This document shows, one piece after another, positions 1-6,784 of a DNA stretch of 8,904 nucleotides (positions are counted from its first letter, which is position 1; each line of letters begins with the position of its first letter). The position numbers were made by a program, and so were the translations under genes. Under the pieces are notes generated by a model. The model had not been told where the DNA came from. It saw nothing but the letters and a program-made list of their open reading frames with translations, and ran no database searches. Origin of the DNA: Syntrophaceae bacterium UBA5619 (GTDB taxonomy: Bacteria > Desulfobacterota > Syntrophia > Syntrophales > UBA5619); contig DIKL01000129.1 in assembly GCA_002424545.1 (NCBI GenBank), positions 1 through 8,904 of the forward strand. Reading direction: 5' to 3'.

Positions 1-1157
1 AGGGTATCGGCGCCGACCTTCTCCGCCCGCATCAATAAACTGCCCGTTCTGTTCACCGTCGCGCCGATGAGTTTCTCGCCGGCCGATTTGGCCGCCGGGA
101 TGGGTTCACCCGTGACCATGGATTCATCGACGTTGCTTTCACCGTCGACGACCGTGCCGTCGACAGGGACTTTCTCGCCGGGACGAATACGCAAGGTATC
201 GCCGGGCTGTACCTGCTCCAGCGGGATATCTTCTTCCGTTCCATCCTTTCGCACGATGCGCGCCGTATTGGGAGCGAGGCCGAGCAACATCTGAATGGCC
301 GCATTGGTTCGTGAGCGGGCGCGTAATTCAAGGACTTGCCCCAGCAGCACCAGGGCCGTGATCACCGCTGCCGCTTCAAAGTAGACATCGACCAAACCGC
401 CTTTCATCTGCATGATGGGTGGGAAAATCCGTGGAAACAACAGGGCCACGACGCTATACACCCAGGCTACCGAGACGCCCAGCGCAATCAGGGTAAACAT
501 GTTGAGATTCCAGGTCCGGACGGATTGCCAGCCGCGAACAAAAAATGGCCAGCCGCCCCACAATACGACCGGTGTTGCCAACGCAAATTCAATCCACTGA
601 ACCGCCTGCATCGAAAGCCAGTTCGGTAACCAGGCAGGCATCATATCGGCAATCATCGCCAGAAAAAACACCGGCAAAGCCAACAGGGTGCAGACCCAAA
701 AGCGGCGGCTCATGTCGATGAGTTCTTCATTCTTTTCTTCACCGCTGAATGTAACCGGTTCCAGCGCCATGCCGCATTTGGGACAATTACCGGGATGATC
801 CTGCACCACTTCCGGATGCATGGGACAGGTGTACTCTGCTTTGGTCGCAGCCGCCGGCACTCCCATCGGCTCCAATGCCATCCCGCACTTGGGGCAGTGG
901 CCGGGTCCCCGCTGTTGAACTTCCGGATGCATCGGGCAGGTGTAGGTCATGGACTCGCCATGTGTTCCCAGGGATGGTGAGGTTTCCTTACCCGGATATT
1001 GTTCCGGGTGCTCTTTGAATTTGTGCAGGCAATGTTCACTGCAGAAATAATAATTTATGTCTGCATAATGGTAATGGTATTCTGAGTCACTCGATACCGT
1101 CATGTTACAGACAGGATCTTTGTGCTGATCTTTTTCCGTATTTGGTTTTGTACTCAT
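1..1157 (-). CDS. Heavy-metal (Cu/Ag-type) P1B ATPase, N-terminal part, cut by the window edge
   Basis: Inner-membrane pump that would export soft metal ions (Cu+ or Ag+) using ATP. The 385 codons in the window read without a stop. Residues 14-54 are a YHS domain (DPVCNM, then FCSEHC). Residues 72-97 and 109-134 are two copies of the cysteine-rich metal-binding module (YTCPMHPEV ... [10 protein letters not shown]). Four membrane helices follow at about 153-171, 186-207, 219-241 and 257-277. The start of the actuator domain shows the TGE loop at 349-351 (DESMVTGEP). The CPC motif, the DKTG phosphorylation site and the ATP domain lie outside the window. ATG at 1157 is preceded by GGAG 8 nt upstream. 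Known: this N-terminal layout is typical of CopA/SilP-like exporters lacking a classical HMA domain. Copper versus silver cannot be settled from the visible part. A decayed helicase remnant ends 23 bp upstream. Confidence 0.93.
   Translation of the reverse strand, partial: MSTKPNTEKDQHKDPVCNMTVSSDSEYHYHYADINYYFCSEHCLHKFKEHPEQYPGKETSPSLGTHGESMTYTCPMHPEVQQRGPGHCPKCGMALEPMGVPAAATKAEYTCPMHPEVVQDHPGNCPKCGMALEPVTFSGEEKNEELIDMSRRFWVCTLLALPVFFLAMIADMMPAWLPNWLSMQAVQWIEFALATPVVLWGGWPFFVRGWQSVRTWNLNMFTLIALGVSVAWVYSVVALLFPRIFPPIMQMKGGLVDVYFEAAAVITALVLLGQVLELRARSRTNAAIQMLLGLAPNTARIVRKDGTEEDIPLEQVQPGDTLRIRPGEKVPVDGTVVDGESNVDESMVTGEPIPAAKSAGEKLIGATVNRTGSLLMRAEKVGADT
756..944 (-). repeat. Tandem duplication of the CPMHP metal-binding module inside the ATPase
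   Basis: Two copies of a 26-codon unit (867-944 and 756-833) are separated by 11 codons. Both encode YTCPMHPEV, then [13 protein letters not shown], with three cysteines and one histidine at equal spacing. The DNA copies have diverged at many third positions, so the duplication is old and under protein-level selection. It is a domain repeat, not a mobile repeat. Confidence 0.85.
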
Positions 1158-1180
1158 ATCTCCGTCTCCCATTGAGGTGG

Positions 1181-1680
1181 CTAACGGCCCAGATCGGCGG
1201 TGAGCGCATCGCGTGAACGGTCGAAAAACCCCGCACTGCTTATCGTGCGAAGGAGCCCGTGGATATTGGACGGAAAGAGATTATCAGGCAGCAGATTCGT
1301 GACGACCGCCTCCCGGATTCGGTTTGTTCAGCAGCTTTTCCGGATAGGCCATGCGTTTCTTGTAGGCCTGGATCTCCTTCCGATATTTCTCACGCTCTTC
1401 TATCAGTTTTCTATCCGTTTCTGAAGTTCCGGCAGTTCCTTTTCAGATGTCTGCTGATGAGTTCGTTCCCGGAGCAATAGGGAATAAACAGCCTTTCCCT
1501 CGCCCGGGTGACCGCGACATAGGCCAACCGGCGGATCTGCTCTTCCGTCCATCGTCCCGGCGCCAACCAGTCCAGGCCCAGGAGAAAAACGCAGGCATAG
1601 TCGAATCCCTTCGCGATGTGGATGGTGGAGATCGTCACGCTTTTCGTGGTGATTTCAGAATTGAAGTGAAGATTACCGTT
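1181..1680 (-). pseudogene. Decayed 3' end of a UvrD/Rep-like superfamily 1 helicase gene
   Basis: About 170 codons of a broken gene. The open segment from about 1674 to 1411 carries two SF1A helicase signatures: motif V (TIHIAKG, 1626-1606) and motif VI (YVAVTRARERL, 1521-1489). Everything upstream is missing, including the Walker A and B motifs; homology starts about 23 bp after the stop of the upstream cyclase gene. Past 1446 the coding pattern moves between frames: a charged stretch EKELPELQKRIE (from 1444), then LIEEREKYRKEIQAYKKRM in another frame (to 1284), then a third frame ending ALTADLGR and TAG at 1183-1181. These shifts correspond to two 1-base losses and one 1-base gain. Helicase identity is firm for the first half. 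That the shifted pieces are the same gene's C-terminus is inferred from their continuity. Sequencing error could mimic the shifts but not the missing 5' part. Confidence 0.72.
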
Positions 1681-1696
1681 TGAACAGTGCTTGAAA

Positions 1697-4234
1697 CTAT
1701 GACTCACAACAAACCCTGTCTTTCCCGTTCTTTTTCCCCTGGTACATGAGCTGGTCAACTCGGTGAACGAAGGCCTTCATCTCTTCCTGCGGCTTGTATT
1801 GCGCAAGACCGATGCTCACCGTCACATGAACCTCCTGATCCGGCGCCGGAGAGAACGTCTCCTTCTTGAACTCCGTCCGGATTCTTTCCGCCGTAACAGC
1901 GCCATCCGCGCTTGTGGTCATGGGCAGGATGACGGTAAATTCTTCTCCGCCATAACGATAGGCGAAATCTGTCTCGCGCAGGCATCTTTTCACTACCTGG
2001 CCGAGTCGCTTTAAGACCTGGTCTCCCTCGACATGGCCGCACGTGTCGTTGAAGTGTTTGAAATTGTCAATATCGAGCAGCAGCAGGGTCAACGGCTGCC
2101 CATAGCGGTTCGACCGGTCCAGTTCGGTTTTAAGCTGAAAGTGAAACTGGCGGGAATTGTAGAGCTGGGTGAGGTCATCGACTATACTGAGTTCCCGGTA
2201 TCTCTGTTCGCTCTCTTTCAGCGCCTGCTCCGCCTTCTTGAGGCCGGCAAAAAGCTGCGAATTGGCGATCGTCCCGGCAATCTGGCTGCCCACCCGTTCA
2301 GCCAGTCTTACATCGCGATCCGTATAGGCATAAGGTTTAAAGGATCGTAAAAGCAACCCTCCTATAATCTCCCCTTTTGAAAAAAGGGGGATATTCATGA
2401 GCGATCGAAATCCGGCTTGAAATGTGGACAATAGCATGGGGAAACGGTCCTTGTATTCGTCGAAGTCTTCCGTCTGGATCAGAAAACTTGACTTTGTACG
2501 CACCATCTCGAAATTGCCTGAACCTTTGAGAGGATAGATCACTCCAGTGGTCCGATCTGTAACCCCATGTCCGGCTATATAGACATTGGTAACCGTGTTC
2601 ATTTCAACATCAATGTGGTTAATCACGATCCTGTCAAAGGGGAGGATTTTACGGATTGTCTCGGCAAAGTGACTATAAACCCCATCAATGTCCGGCGACG
2701 AGCTGATAATCCGTCCGACATCGGCGAGGGTTTCTATCTCCTGCTCCGTCCGCTTGCGCTCGGTGATGTCGACGATGGTGCCGACCAATCCATCAGTGCC
2801 GCCGTCGGCGCCGGCAAAGGTGGCCTTGTAGAAAAGCGTGTTGTGCAATTCTCCGTCGGCGGTCGTGACGGTCGTCTCGGAGGACCTGGTCCCGGGATGG
2901 TCCCACAGCGCTTGATCGTCTGCGTGCAGCCGCTGCGCAATTTCGGGGTTTCCGGGGTAAAGGTCGTGCACGGTTTTACCCAGGAATGCTTGGCGCGACA
3001 CGCCGAAGAAGGTTTCCCATGCCTTGTTGACGCCGAGATATCGGCCGTCGGTCGCCTTGAAATAAACCGGGTTCGGCAGCACCTCGATCAACTCCTTCGT
3101 CCTGCGCTGCTCTTCGGCGAGCCTGGCCTGGTTCTCACGCAAATCCGCCGTCATTTTCTCGGCCAGCGTTTGCGCCCGCTGCCGTGATCCGGCCAGAGAG
3201 TGGATCAAACCGCTCAACAGCAGGCTTGCCATCAGCAGCGCGGCAAGCGCGGCCCAGGGCAGCACATGATGGGCAGCGCGAAGAAAAGGCTCCTGCGGGG
3301 CGCTGAATTTCAGTTCCCAGCGGCGCTGGCCCGCATTGATGTAGACAGAATCCTTGAAAACTGCGCCTGCTTCAGGTGGGCGTAAAGCGGCGTTCGAGTA
3401 CAGCTCTTGCGGCGCCGGTTTCGGGTCGCCGTCAACGTATCCCATATCGTGGATACTCAAAGTGAACTTCTCGTGGCCTTCGCCGGATAGCATGCGCTGC
3501 ACCAATTCTTCCGCCACGAAGGTCACGTTTGCCAGGCCGATAACAGCCTTGCTGCGTCGCTCGGCATCGGGCACAAATGCATCCTTGCGATACAGCGCCA
3601 GACGCATGACCAACCCGGCCTCGCTCTTGGTCGGGTCGATTGCCAGGACAAGGCGCCCCGACAGGGTCGGCATGCCGGTGTCGCGCGCCCGTTCAACCAA
3701 GTCCATGCGTTTCTCGTCTGAAGCAAGGTCATAACCCAGCGCCGCTTTATTGATATGCAGAGGTTCGATATGCGTGATCACGAAGTATTCGGACCGTTCC
3801 CCGGCGGGATTGATGACGACATTTCCGCAGCCGCGCCGGACGAGTTCCGGATCGCGGCGCAACTTCCTTTCAAATTCCGCTTTCGCGGAAGCCGGCACGC
3901 GATGGGCGTAGGAAACCGAACGGACACCGGGATAGCGCAGGGGAAGATGCAACGCGGAAACGTAACGGTTGAACGCGGCGCGGCTGACCGCGGGATCGGT
4001 CTGGAACAAACCTTGCAGACCGTACAGCAAATTGGCGTAACTGCTTATTTGCGCTTGAGCGGTTGATGCAACGGCGATCGTGGCGGACTGGAACTTGAAG
4101 CGTGCATCGCGCTCGACCACGGCCCGAGTGAAAAACCACGCAGCGATGGACAAGACAACACCGATCGCCAGCGCCATCCATGCTGCCCCCCGTCCGCTAT
4201 CCCATAGCAACCTGAAACGCGATCGTGGTGTCAC
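1697..4234 (-). CDS. Membrane-bound diguanylate cyclase, CHASE-PAS-GAF-GGDEF
   Basis: Makes the second messenger c-di-GMP from two GTP in response to sensed signals. The 845 residues are arranged as: TM1 at 18-37; periplasmic CHASE domain about 60-300 (IEP..N..ALGYDL at 156-170, DTGMPTLSG at 185-193); TM2 at 324-347; a short coiled coil at 350-382; PAS about 383-493, ending in the usual DITERK; GAF about 500-662; GGDEF about 680-843. The active-site motif is GGEEF (762-766). DIDNFKHFND (721-730) provides metal and substrate contacts. An intact RxxD inhibitory site (RETD, 753-756) lies five residues before GGEEF, so an active, product-inhibited enzyme is expected. No EAL domain is present. The start is GTG at 4234, with AAGG 8 nt upstream, just before a short basic N-terminus and TM1. 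The frame is open further upstream but has no better start. GC content falls sharply at the PAS/GAF border. Confidence 0.93.
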   Translation of the reverse strand: MTPRSRFRLLWDSGRGAAWMALAIGVVLSIAAWFFTRAVVERDARFKFQSATIAVASTAQAQISSYANLLYGLQGLFQTDPAVSRAAFNRYVSALHLPLRYPGVRSVSYAHRVPASAKAEFERKLRRDPELVRRGCGNVVINPAGERSEYFVITHIEPLHINKAALGYDLASDEKRMDLVERARDTGMPTLSGRLVLAIDPTKSEAGLVMRLALYRKDAFVPDAERRSKAVIGLANVTFVAEELVQRMLSGEGHEKFTLSIHDMGYVDGDPKPAPQELYSNAALRPPEAGAVFKDSVYINAGQRRWELKFSAPQEPFLRAAHHVLPWAALAALLMASLLLSGLIHSLAGSRQRAQTLAEKMTADLRENQARLAEEQRRTKELIEVLPNPVYFKATDGRYLGVNKAWETFFGVSRQAFLGKTVHDLYPGNPEIAQRLHADDQALWDHPGTRSSETTVTTADGELHNTLFYKATFAGADGGTDGLVGTIVDITERKRTEQEIETLADVGRIISSSPDIDGVYSHFAETIRKILPFDRIVINHIDVEMNTVTNVYIAGHGVTDRTTGVIYPLKGSGNFEMVRTKSSFLIQTEDFDEYKDRFPMLLSTFQAGFRSLMNIPLFSKGEIIGGLLLRSFKPYAYTDRDVRLAERVGSQIAGTIANSQLFAGLKKAEQALKESEQRYRELSIVDDLTQLYNSRQFHFQLKTELDRSNRYGQPLTLLLLDIDNFKHFNDTCGHVEGDQVLKRLGQVVKRCLRETDFAYRYGGEEFTVILPMTTSADGAVTAERIRTEFKKETFSPAPDQEVHVTVSIGLAQYKPQEEMKAFVHRVDQLMYQGKKNGKDRVCCES

Positions 4235-4377
4235 GCGTGCCGCCTTTGCGTCGTTTGCTATACGAAGTTCCGTATCCCGTGTGTTTCTACAGGAGAACTT
4301 TCCGCCCCGCGCCCAATCGCTCCGACCACAACCGGCTCGGTGGTATTTCTGGACGCGCCCCGGTAAACGCCGGTCTG

Positions 4378-4421
4378 GTGCGACACAATGTGCGACAGCG
4401 CACGTGCGGTAGTCATGTGCG
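4378..4421. promoter_or_regulatory. Cluster of four GTGCG words in the cyclase leader
   Basis: GTGCG occurs at 4378, 4390, 4404 and 4417, at spacings of 12, 14 and 13 bp. The first two are part of the exact direct repeat GTGCGACA (4378-4385, 4390-4397), and the second forms a 5-bp hairpin with CGCAC at 4399-4403. The cluster lies about 35-75 nt inside the predicted cyclase transcript. It could be an operator for a regulator or part of a leader structure; the binding partner is unknown. Confidence 0.3.
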
Positions 4422-4460
4422 TGCAGTTACGCTCAAACGGCTGTTGCTTTTTACGCGGGA

Positions 4461-4489
4461 ACTGTAGGCAGAACAGACTCGTGTGTCAA
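4461..4489 (-). promoter_or_regulatory. Sigma70-type promoter for the diguanylate cyclase gene
   Basis: On the minus strand TTGACA (4489-4484), a 17-nt spacer and TACAGT (4466-4461) match the sigma70 consensus 6/6 and 4/6. The predicted start near 4454 leaves a leader of about 220 nt before the GTG at 4234. Confidence 0.6.
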
Positions 4490-4511
4490 GGAAAAAGTGG
4501 TCGACATTTTA

Positions 4512-4540
4512 TTGACATAAAAGAACCTTTTCTCTATGCT
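4512..4540 (+). promoter_or_regulatory. Sigma70-type promoter for the lipoprotein gene
   Basis: TTGACA (4512-4517), a 17-nt spacer and TATGCT (4535-4540) match the sigma70 consensus 6/6 and 4/6 at ideal spacing. The predicted transcript start is near 4547, shortly before the AGGAGG at 4570-4575. Its -35 box lies only 22 bp from the -35 box of the opposite promoter. Confidence 0.7.
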
Positions 4541-4569
4541 CAGATCGAAAACCAATTCCAGTGGAACAC

Positions 4570-4575
4570 AGGAGG
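4570..4575 (+). promoter_or_regulatory. Perfect Shine-Dalgarno AGGAGG of the lipoprotein gene
   Basis: AGGAGG ends 6 nt before an in-frame ATA (4582-4584) but 24 nt before the first ATG (4600). The upstream in-frame GTG (4561) precedes it. The site therefore supports initiation at the AUA, or at the ATG through leader folding. Confidence 0.5.
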
Positions 4576-4599
4576 CCTTTTATAACGACTCGAAATAAA

Positions 4600-5751
4600 A
4601 TGATTTTGGCCGCCCGGCTTGCCCTGCTGCTGTCCTGCATCTTTTTCTCCTCTTGTTCAGCGGTTCTGGAGCAGACGTATGATGCGCGATCTCCATCAGC
4701 CGTATGCCTTCCCAGTTTTCCGGACAAAGACGGGTGGTATGGCGGGGATGGCGCATACTCCATCATGCTGGATGACCGTCGTGTCCTGTGGCTTTTTGGC
4801 GATACCTTTGTTTCGGACCAAGAGGGCAGGCAGGACCGCTTGGGTATGGATGTCCTTCTGGGGACTACGCTGGCCCTATCCACTTGCACCGCCCAGGCAG
4901 AATTCAAAATCCGCTATTTTCTGAAAAAGAAAGATGGGAAATTCGTTTCGTCTTTTGGTGAAAATGAGTGGCTTTGGCCGCAGGATCCCTTTATGGTGGA
5001 TCAGACACTCTATGTTCCGCTTATTGCCATAAGGGCCAATCCGAAGATAGAGGGGCCTTTCAAATTCGAGATCGCCGGGCATAAATTCGCCAGGATACGA
5101 AACTTCGAGGGGGCCGATCCAAACCATTGGGTAGTGGATTATATCGATCTGACGCCCGGCATTCCGAACGGCGTCAAGGCTTTTGCGACGACATCGGTCG
5201 TTTATCGGGACCATGTTTATTATTATCCTCTCTACAGTGCGGCAGAGAATGGGTTGACTATCCTGGGCAATATTCTTGCCCGGATTCCCACAAACAGACT
5301 TGAAGATCCGGTTGGCGCCATCGCATATTTGACCAGAGATGGACACTGGGAAAAAGACCCGGCGCCCGAGAAGTTAAGGGTCGTGATTGGTGCGGCAGCT
5401 TCGGAGATGAGTGTGAGATACCATTCCGACCAAAGGAAATGGATAGCCGTTTACATGTCCATCAGAAACAACGGCGATCAGATGCTATACCAAACAGCGG
5501 ATGCACTGGAGGGGCCGTGGAACGAACCCCAGATCCTGATCTGGTCCATTCCGGAAGTCGACCGGAGCAGCCCTCGATACGACAAGAACAATTTTTGCTA
5601 CGCCGGCAAAGAGCACCCGGAATTCGCCCGGGAAGGACATCTGGTTGTAACTTATGTATGCAATTCATATGAGGATTTTGAAAAGGACTCGAGTTTCATC
5701 CGTAAAAATCTATTTCTCTACCGTCCTGTTGTAGAAAACCCAATGCACTGA
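4600..5751 (+). CDS. Exported lipoprotein with a DUF4185-like beta-propeller fold
   Basis: Predicted lipoprotein of about 383 residues; biochemical role unknown. From ATG 4600 the N-terminus is a hydrophobic segment ending in FSSC, a type II signal peptide lipobox with the lipidated Cys at residue 19. The mature part opens with a GGDGAYSIMLDD...LWLFGDTF stretch (residues about 48-70). This is the hallmark of DUF4185-like and GH43/GH68-type five-bladed propellers, where the Asp residues line the central pocket. Repeated blade-like segments follow (W.QDPF, Y.YPLYSAAENG, SEMSVRYHSDQRKWIAVY, EGPWNEPQIL). The frame is open back to a GTG at 4561, and the AGGAGG at 4570-4575 best fits an AUA at 4582, so the true start is uncertain (383, 389 or 396 residues). 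The gene is monocistronic on the plus strand. Family assignment is by motif memory. Carbohydrate binding or cleavage is possible but not shown. Confidence 0.85.
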   Translation: MILAARLALLLSCIFFSSCSAVLEQTYDARSPSAVCLPSFPDKDGWYGGDGAYSIMLDDRRVLWLFGDTFVSDQEGRQDRLGMDVLLGTTLALSTCTAQAEFKIRYFLKKKDGKFVSSFGENEWLWPQDPFMVDQTLYVPLIAIRANPKIEGPFKFEIAGHKFARIRNFEGADPNHWVVDYIDLTPGIPNGVKAFATTSVVYRDHVYYYPLYSAAENGLTILGNILARIPTNRLEDPVGAIAYLTRDGHWEKDPAPEKLRVVIGAAASEMSVRYHSDQRKWIAVYMSIRNNGDQMLYQTADALEGPWNEPQILIWSIPEVDRSSPRYDKNNFCYAGKEHPEFAREGHLVVTYVCNSYEDFEKDSSFIRKNLFLYRPVVENPMH

Positions 5752-6241
5752 ACCCGTTATCCAGACACTATCGGCCAATGCCAGGGGGCATACCGGTTTT
5801 GAGGCAGCCATGAACCTTTCAAAAGGAGCGTGTCCGTCCCACGATAAAATACTGGCTATCGGCAAGCGCATATTTCGCATTCAATACTCCGGCCAGATCA
5901 GCCGCAGTGAAGTTTTACATGTCTGGATTATCCTTTACTTGATGCTCCGTATCGCTAGCAAGAAGGAAATGGTACGCAAGTTGCGCGCCGCCCGCCTGAC
6001 GGATGGCCGTCTCGCCCCTGGCATCTTTCCCTTGTCCCTTCTGCATCCCCCGAGGGGGACCCGCCACCCGCCCTCTAAAAGGAACCTCCTCTCTCTAACT
6101 CTTTCCATTGCAGCGCAGGCTGAAGGCTCCGGCCGTCAAGGGTAAACGGAGCTTCGGCTGGTCAGGGGTCTTCGGTGTTTCTGCGGGGCGATATGTCGTT
6201 GGCGCCGCCTTTGAGCGTCTCTTGGCTCTTCCGGTTAGCCG
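5752..6241. other. About 490 bp without a convincing gene, between convergent transcripts
   Basis: The region separates the lipoprotein gene (plus) from ispF (minus). A weak hairpin (ATGCC 5778-5782 with GGCAT 5787-5791) follows the lipoprotein stop and is only trailed by GGTTTT. An open frame at 5810-6145 (plus, 111 codons) has a GAGG ribosome site 5 nt before its ATG, but its product is basic, matches no family I recognise and runs into hairpin DNA, so I do not call it a gene. Strong hairpins occur at 6046-6059 (TCCCCC-GA-GGGGGA) and 6118-6159. No transposase remnant or terminal inverted repeat is visible. Confidence 0.6.
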
Positions 6242-6316
6242 CTACGGGCGGTGGGATTGTGGAAGGTTCCGCGTCCGCCCGTTACTCCCGCCGGGAGGTC
6301 CGGGGGTTTTTTGTTT
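6110..6316 (+). ncRNA. Candidate structured RNA or long structured 3' UTR ending at a terminator
   Basis: Consecutive hairpins on the plus strand: a 13-bp stem with one bulge (6118-6131 with 6147-6159); a small stem GGCT/AGCC (6224-6227 with 6237-6240); an 8-bp perfect inverted repeat ACGGGCGG/CCGCCCGT (6244-6251 with 6275-6282) enclosing GTGGAA/TTCCGC (6259-6264 with 6267-6272); then the terminator hairpin and T-tract. Three pairs in these stems are G-U on the plus strand and would be A-C mismatches on the minus strand, which favours a plus-strand RNA. No start or promoter is clear, and it matches no RNA family I know. Confidence 0.3.
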
Positions 6317-6784
6317 GTCCCGGAGAGTAGCGACGGCGAAAGCCGCCGCGCCTTCGCCCGCGCCCACGAGTCCCATTCCTTCGTTCGTCTTGGCCTTCAC
6401 GCCGACTTGCGACGGGGGAATCCGGAGCGCAGCGGCGATGTTTTGGACCATGGCCTCGAGATGGGGGGCCAGTTTCGGTCTCTCCAGGACGATCGTCGAG
6501 TCCACGTTGGAGACCTCGAAACCCCTGCCGGCGGCCAGCTCCCTCACCCGTTCGAGCAGGGCGAGACTGGAGATGTCGCGGTAGGCAGGGTCCGTATCCG
6601 GAAACTGCCGGCCGATGTCCTCTGCGGCCACGGCGCCGAGGATCGCGTCGCAGACGGCGTGGACCAGCACGTCGGCGTCCGAATGACCCGATAGCCCCCG
6701 GTCGTGGGGAACCTCCACACCCCCCAGAACCAGTCTTCTCCCCGCAACAAGGCGGTGGCTGTCATATCCGAAGCCGATCCGCAT
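6242..6784 (-). CDS. ispF: 2-C-methyl-D-erythritol 2,4-cyclodiphosphate synthase
   Basis: Cytoplasmic trimeric enzyme of the MEP pathway. It converts 4-diphosphocytidyl-methylerythritol 2-phosphate to the cyclic diphosphate with release of CMP. Zinc ligands are visible as D8 and H10 (GYDSH, 6-10) and H42. GHSDADVL (33-40), DAILGA (46-51), FPDTDP (61-66) and KAKTNEG (130-136) are family signatures, and the chain closes with GLVGAGEGAAAFAVATL. ATG 6784 has AGGAGG 6 nt upstream and overlaps the ispD 3' end by 23 bp, implying translational coupling. The protein has 180 residues, whereas the family usually has about 155-165. The extra tail after about residue 154 is rich in Pro, Gly, Arg and Asn and is encoded by the hairpins and plus-strand terminator described separately, so it is probably not functional. 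All catalytic residues precede it. Confidence 0.96.
   Translation of the reverse strand: MRIGFGYDSHRLVAGRRLVLGGVEVPHDRGLSGHSDADVLVHAVCDAILGAVAAEDIGRQFPDTDPAYRDISSLALLERVRELAAGRGFEVSNVDSTIVLERPKLAPHLEAMVQNIAAALRIPPSQVGVKAKTNEGMGLVGAGEGAAAFAVATLRDKQKTPGPPGGSNGRTRNLPQSHRP
6278..6316 (+). terminator. Intrinsic terminator, plus strand
   Basis: CTCCC (6285-6289) pairs with GGGAG (6293-6297) around a 3-nt loop, with an outer CCCG/CGGG pair (6278-6281 with 6301-6304), followed by GG, six T (6307-6312), G and TTT. The T-tract is on the plus strand, so it ends transcription coming from the lipoprotein side. It lies inside the 3' end of the ispF frame. Confidence 0.6.

Noticed and set aside
1411..1758. 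Intact 115-residue gene on the minus strand
   Set aside because: Its first 28 or so codons overlap the cyclase end or the junction and show no homology. The rest is a helicase C-terminal fragment without an ATP-binding domain, so it is treated as part of a pseudogene.
2371..2389. Perfect 8-bp hairpin CCCCTTTT/AAAAGGGG
   Set aside because: It lies inside the GAF coding region (Phe-Ser-Lys-Gly), has no T-tract after it on either strand, and is probably chance in a low-GC patch.
4234..4430. c-di-GMP-I (GEMM) riboswitch in the cyclase leader
   Set aside because: Words resembling its core occur on the minus strand (CACGCACA, GCAAAC, GACGCAAAG), but they are about 190 nt apart or lack the hairpin that must separate them, and the conserved second stem is absent.
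5810..6145. Plus-strand frame of 111 codons with a plausible ribosome site
   Set aside because: No recognisable domain, a Pro/Arg-rich second half running into hairpin DNA, and no support beyond a start context. Conservation in relatives would revive it.
6108..6584. Plus-strand frame of 158 codons
   Set aside because: More than half of it is antisense to ispF and it crosses the plus-strand terminator.
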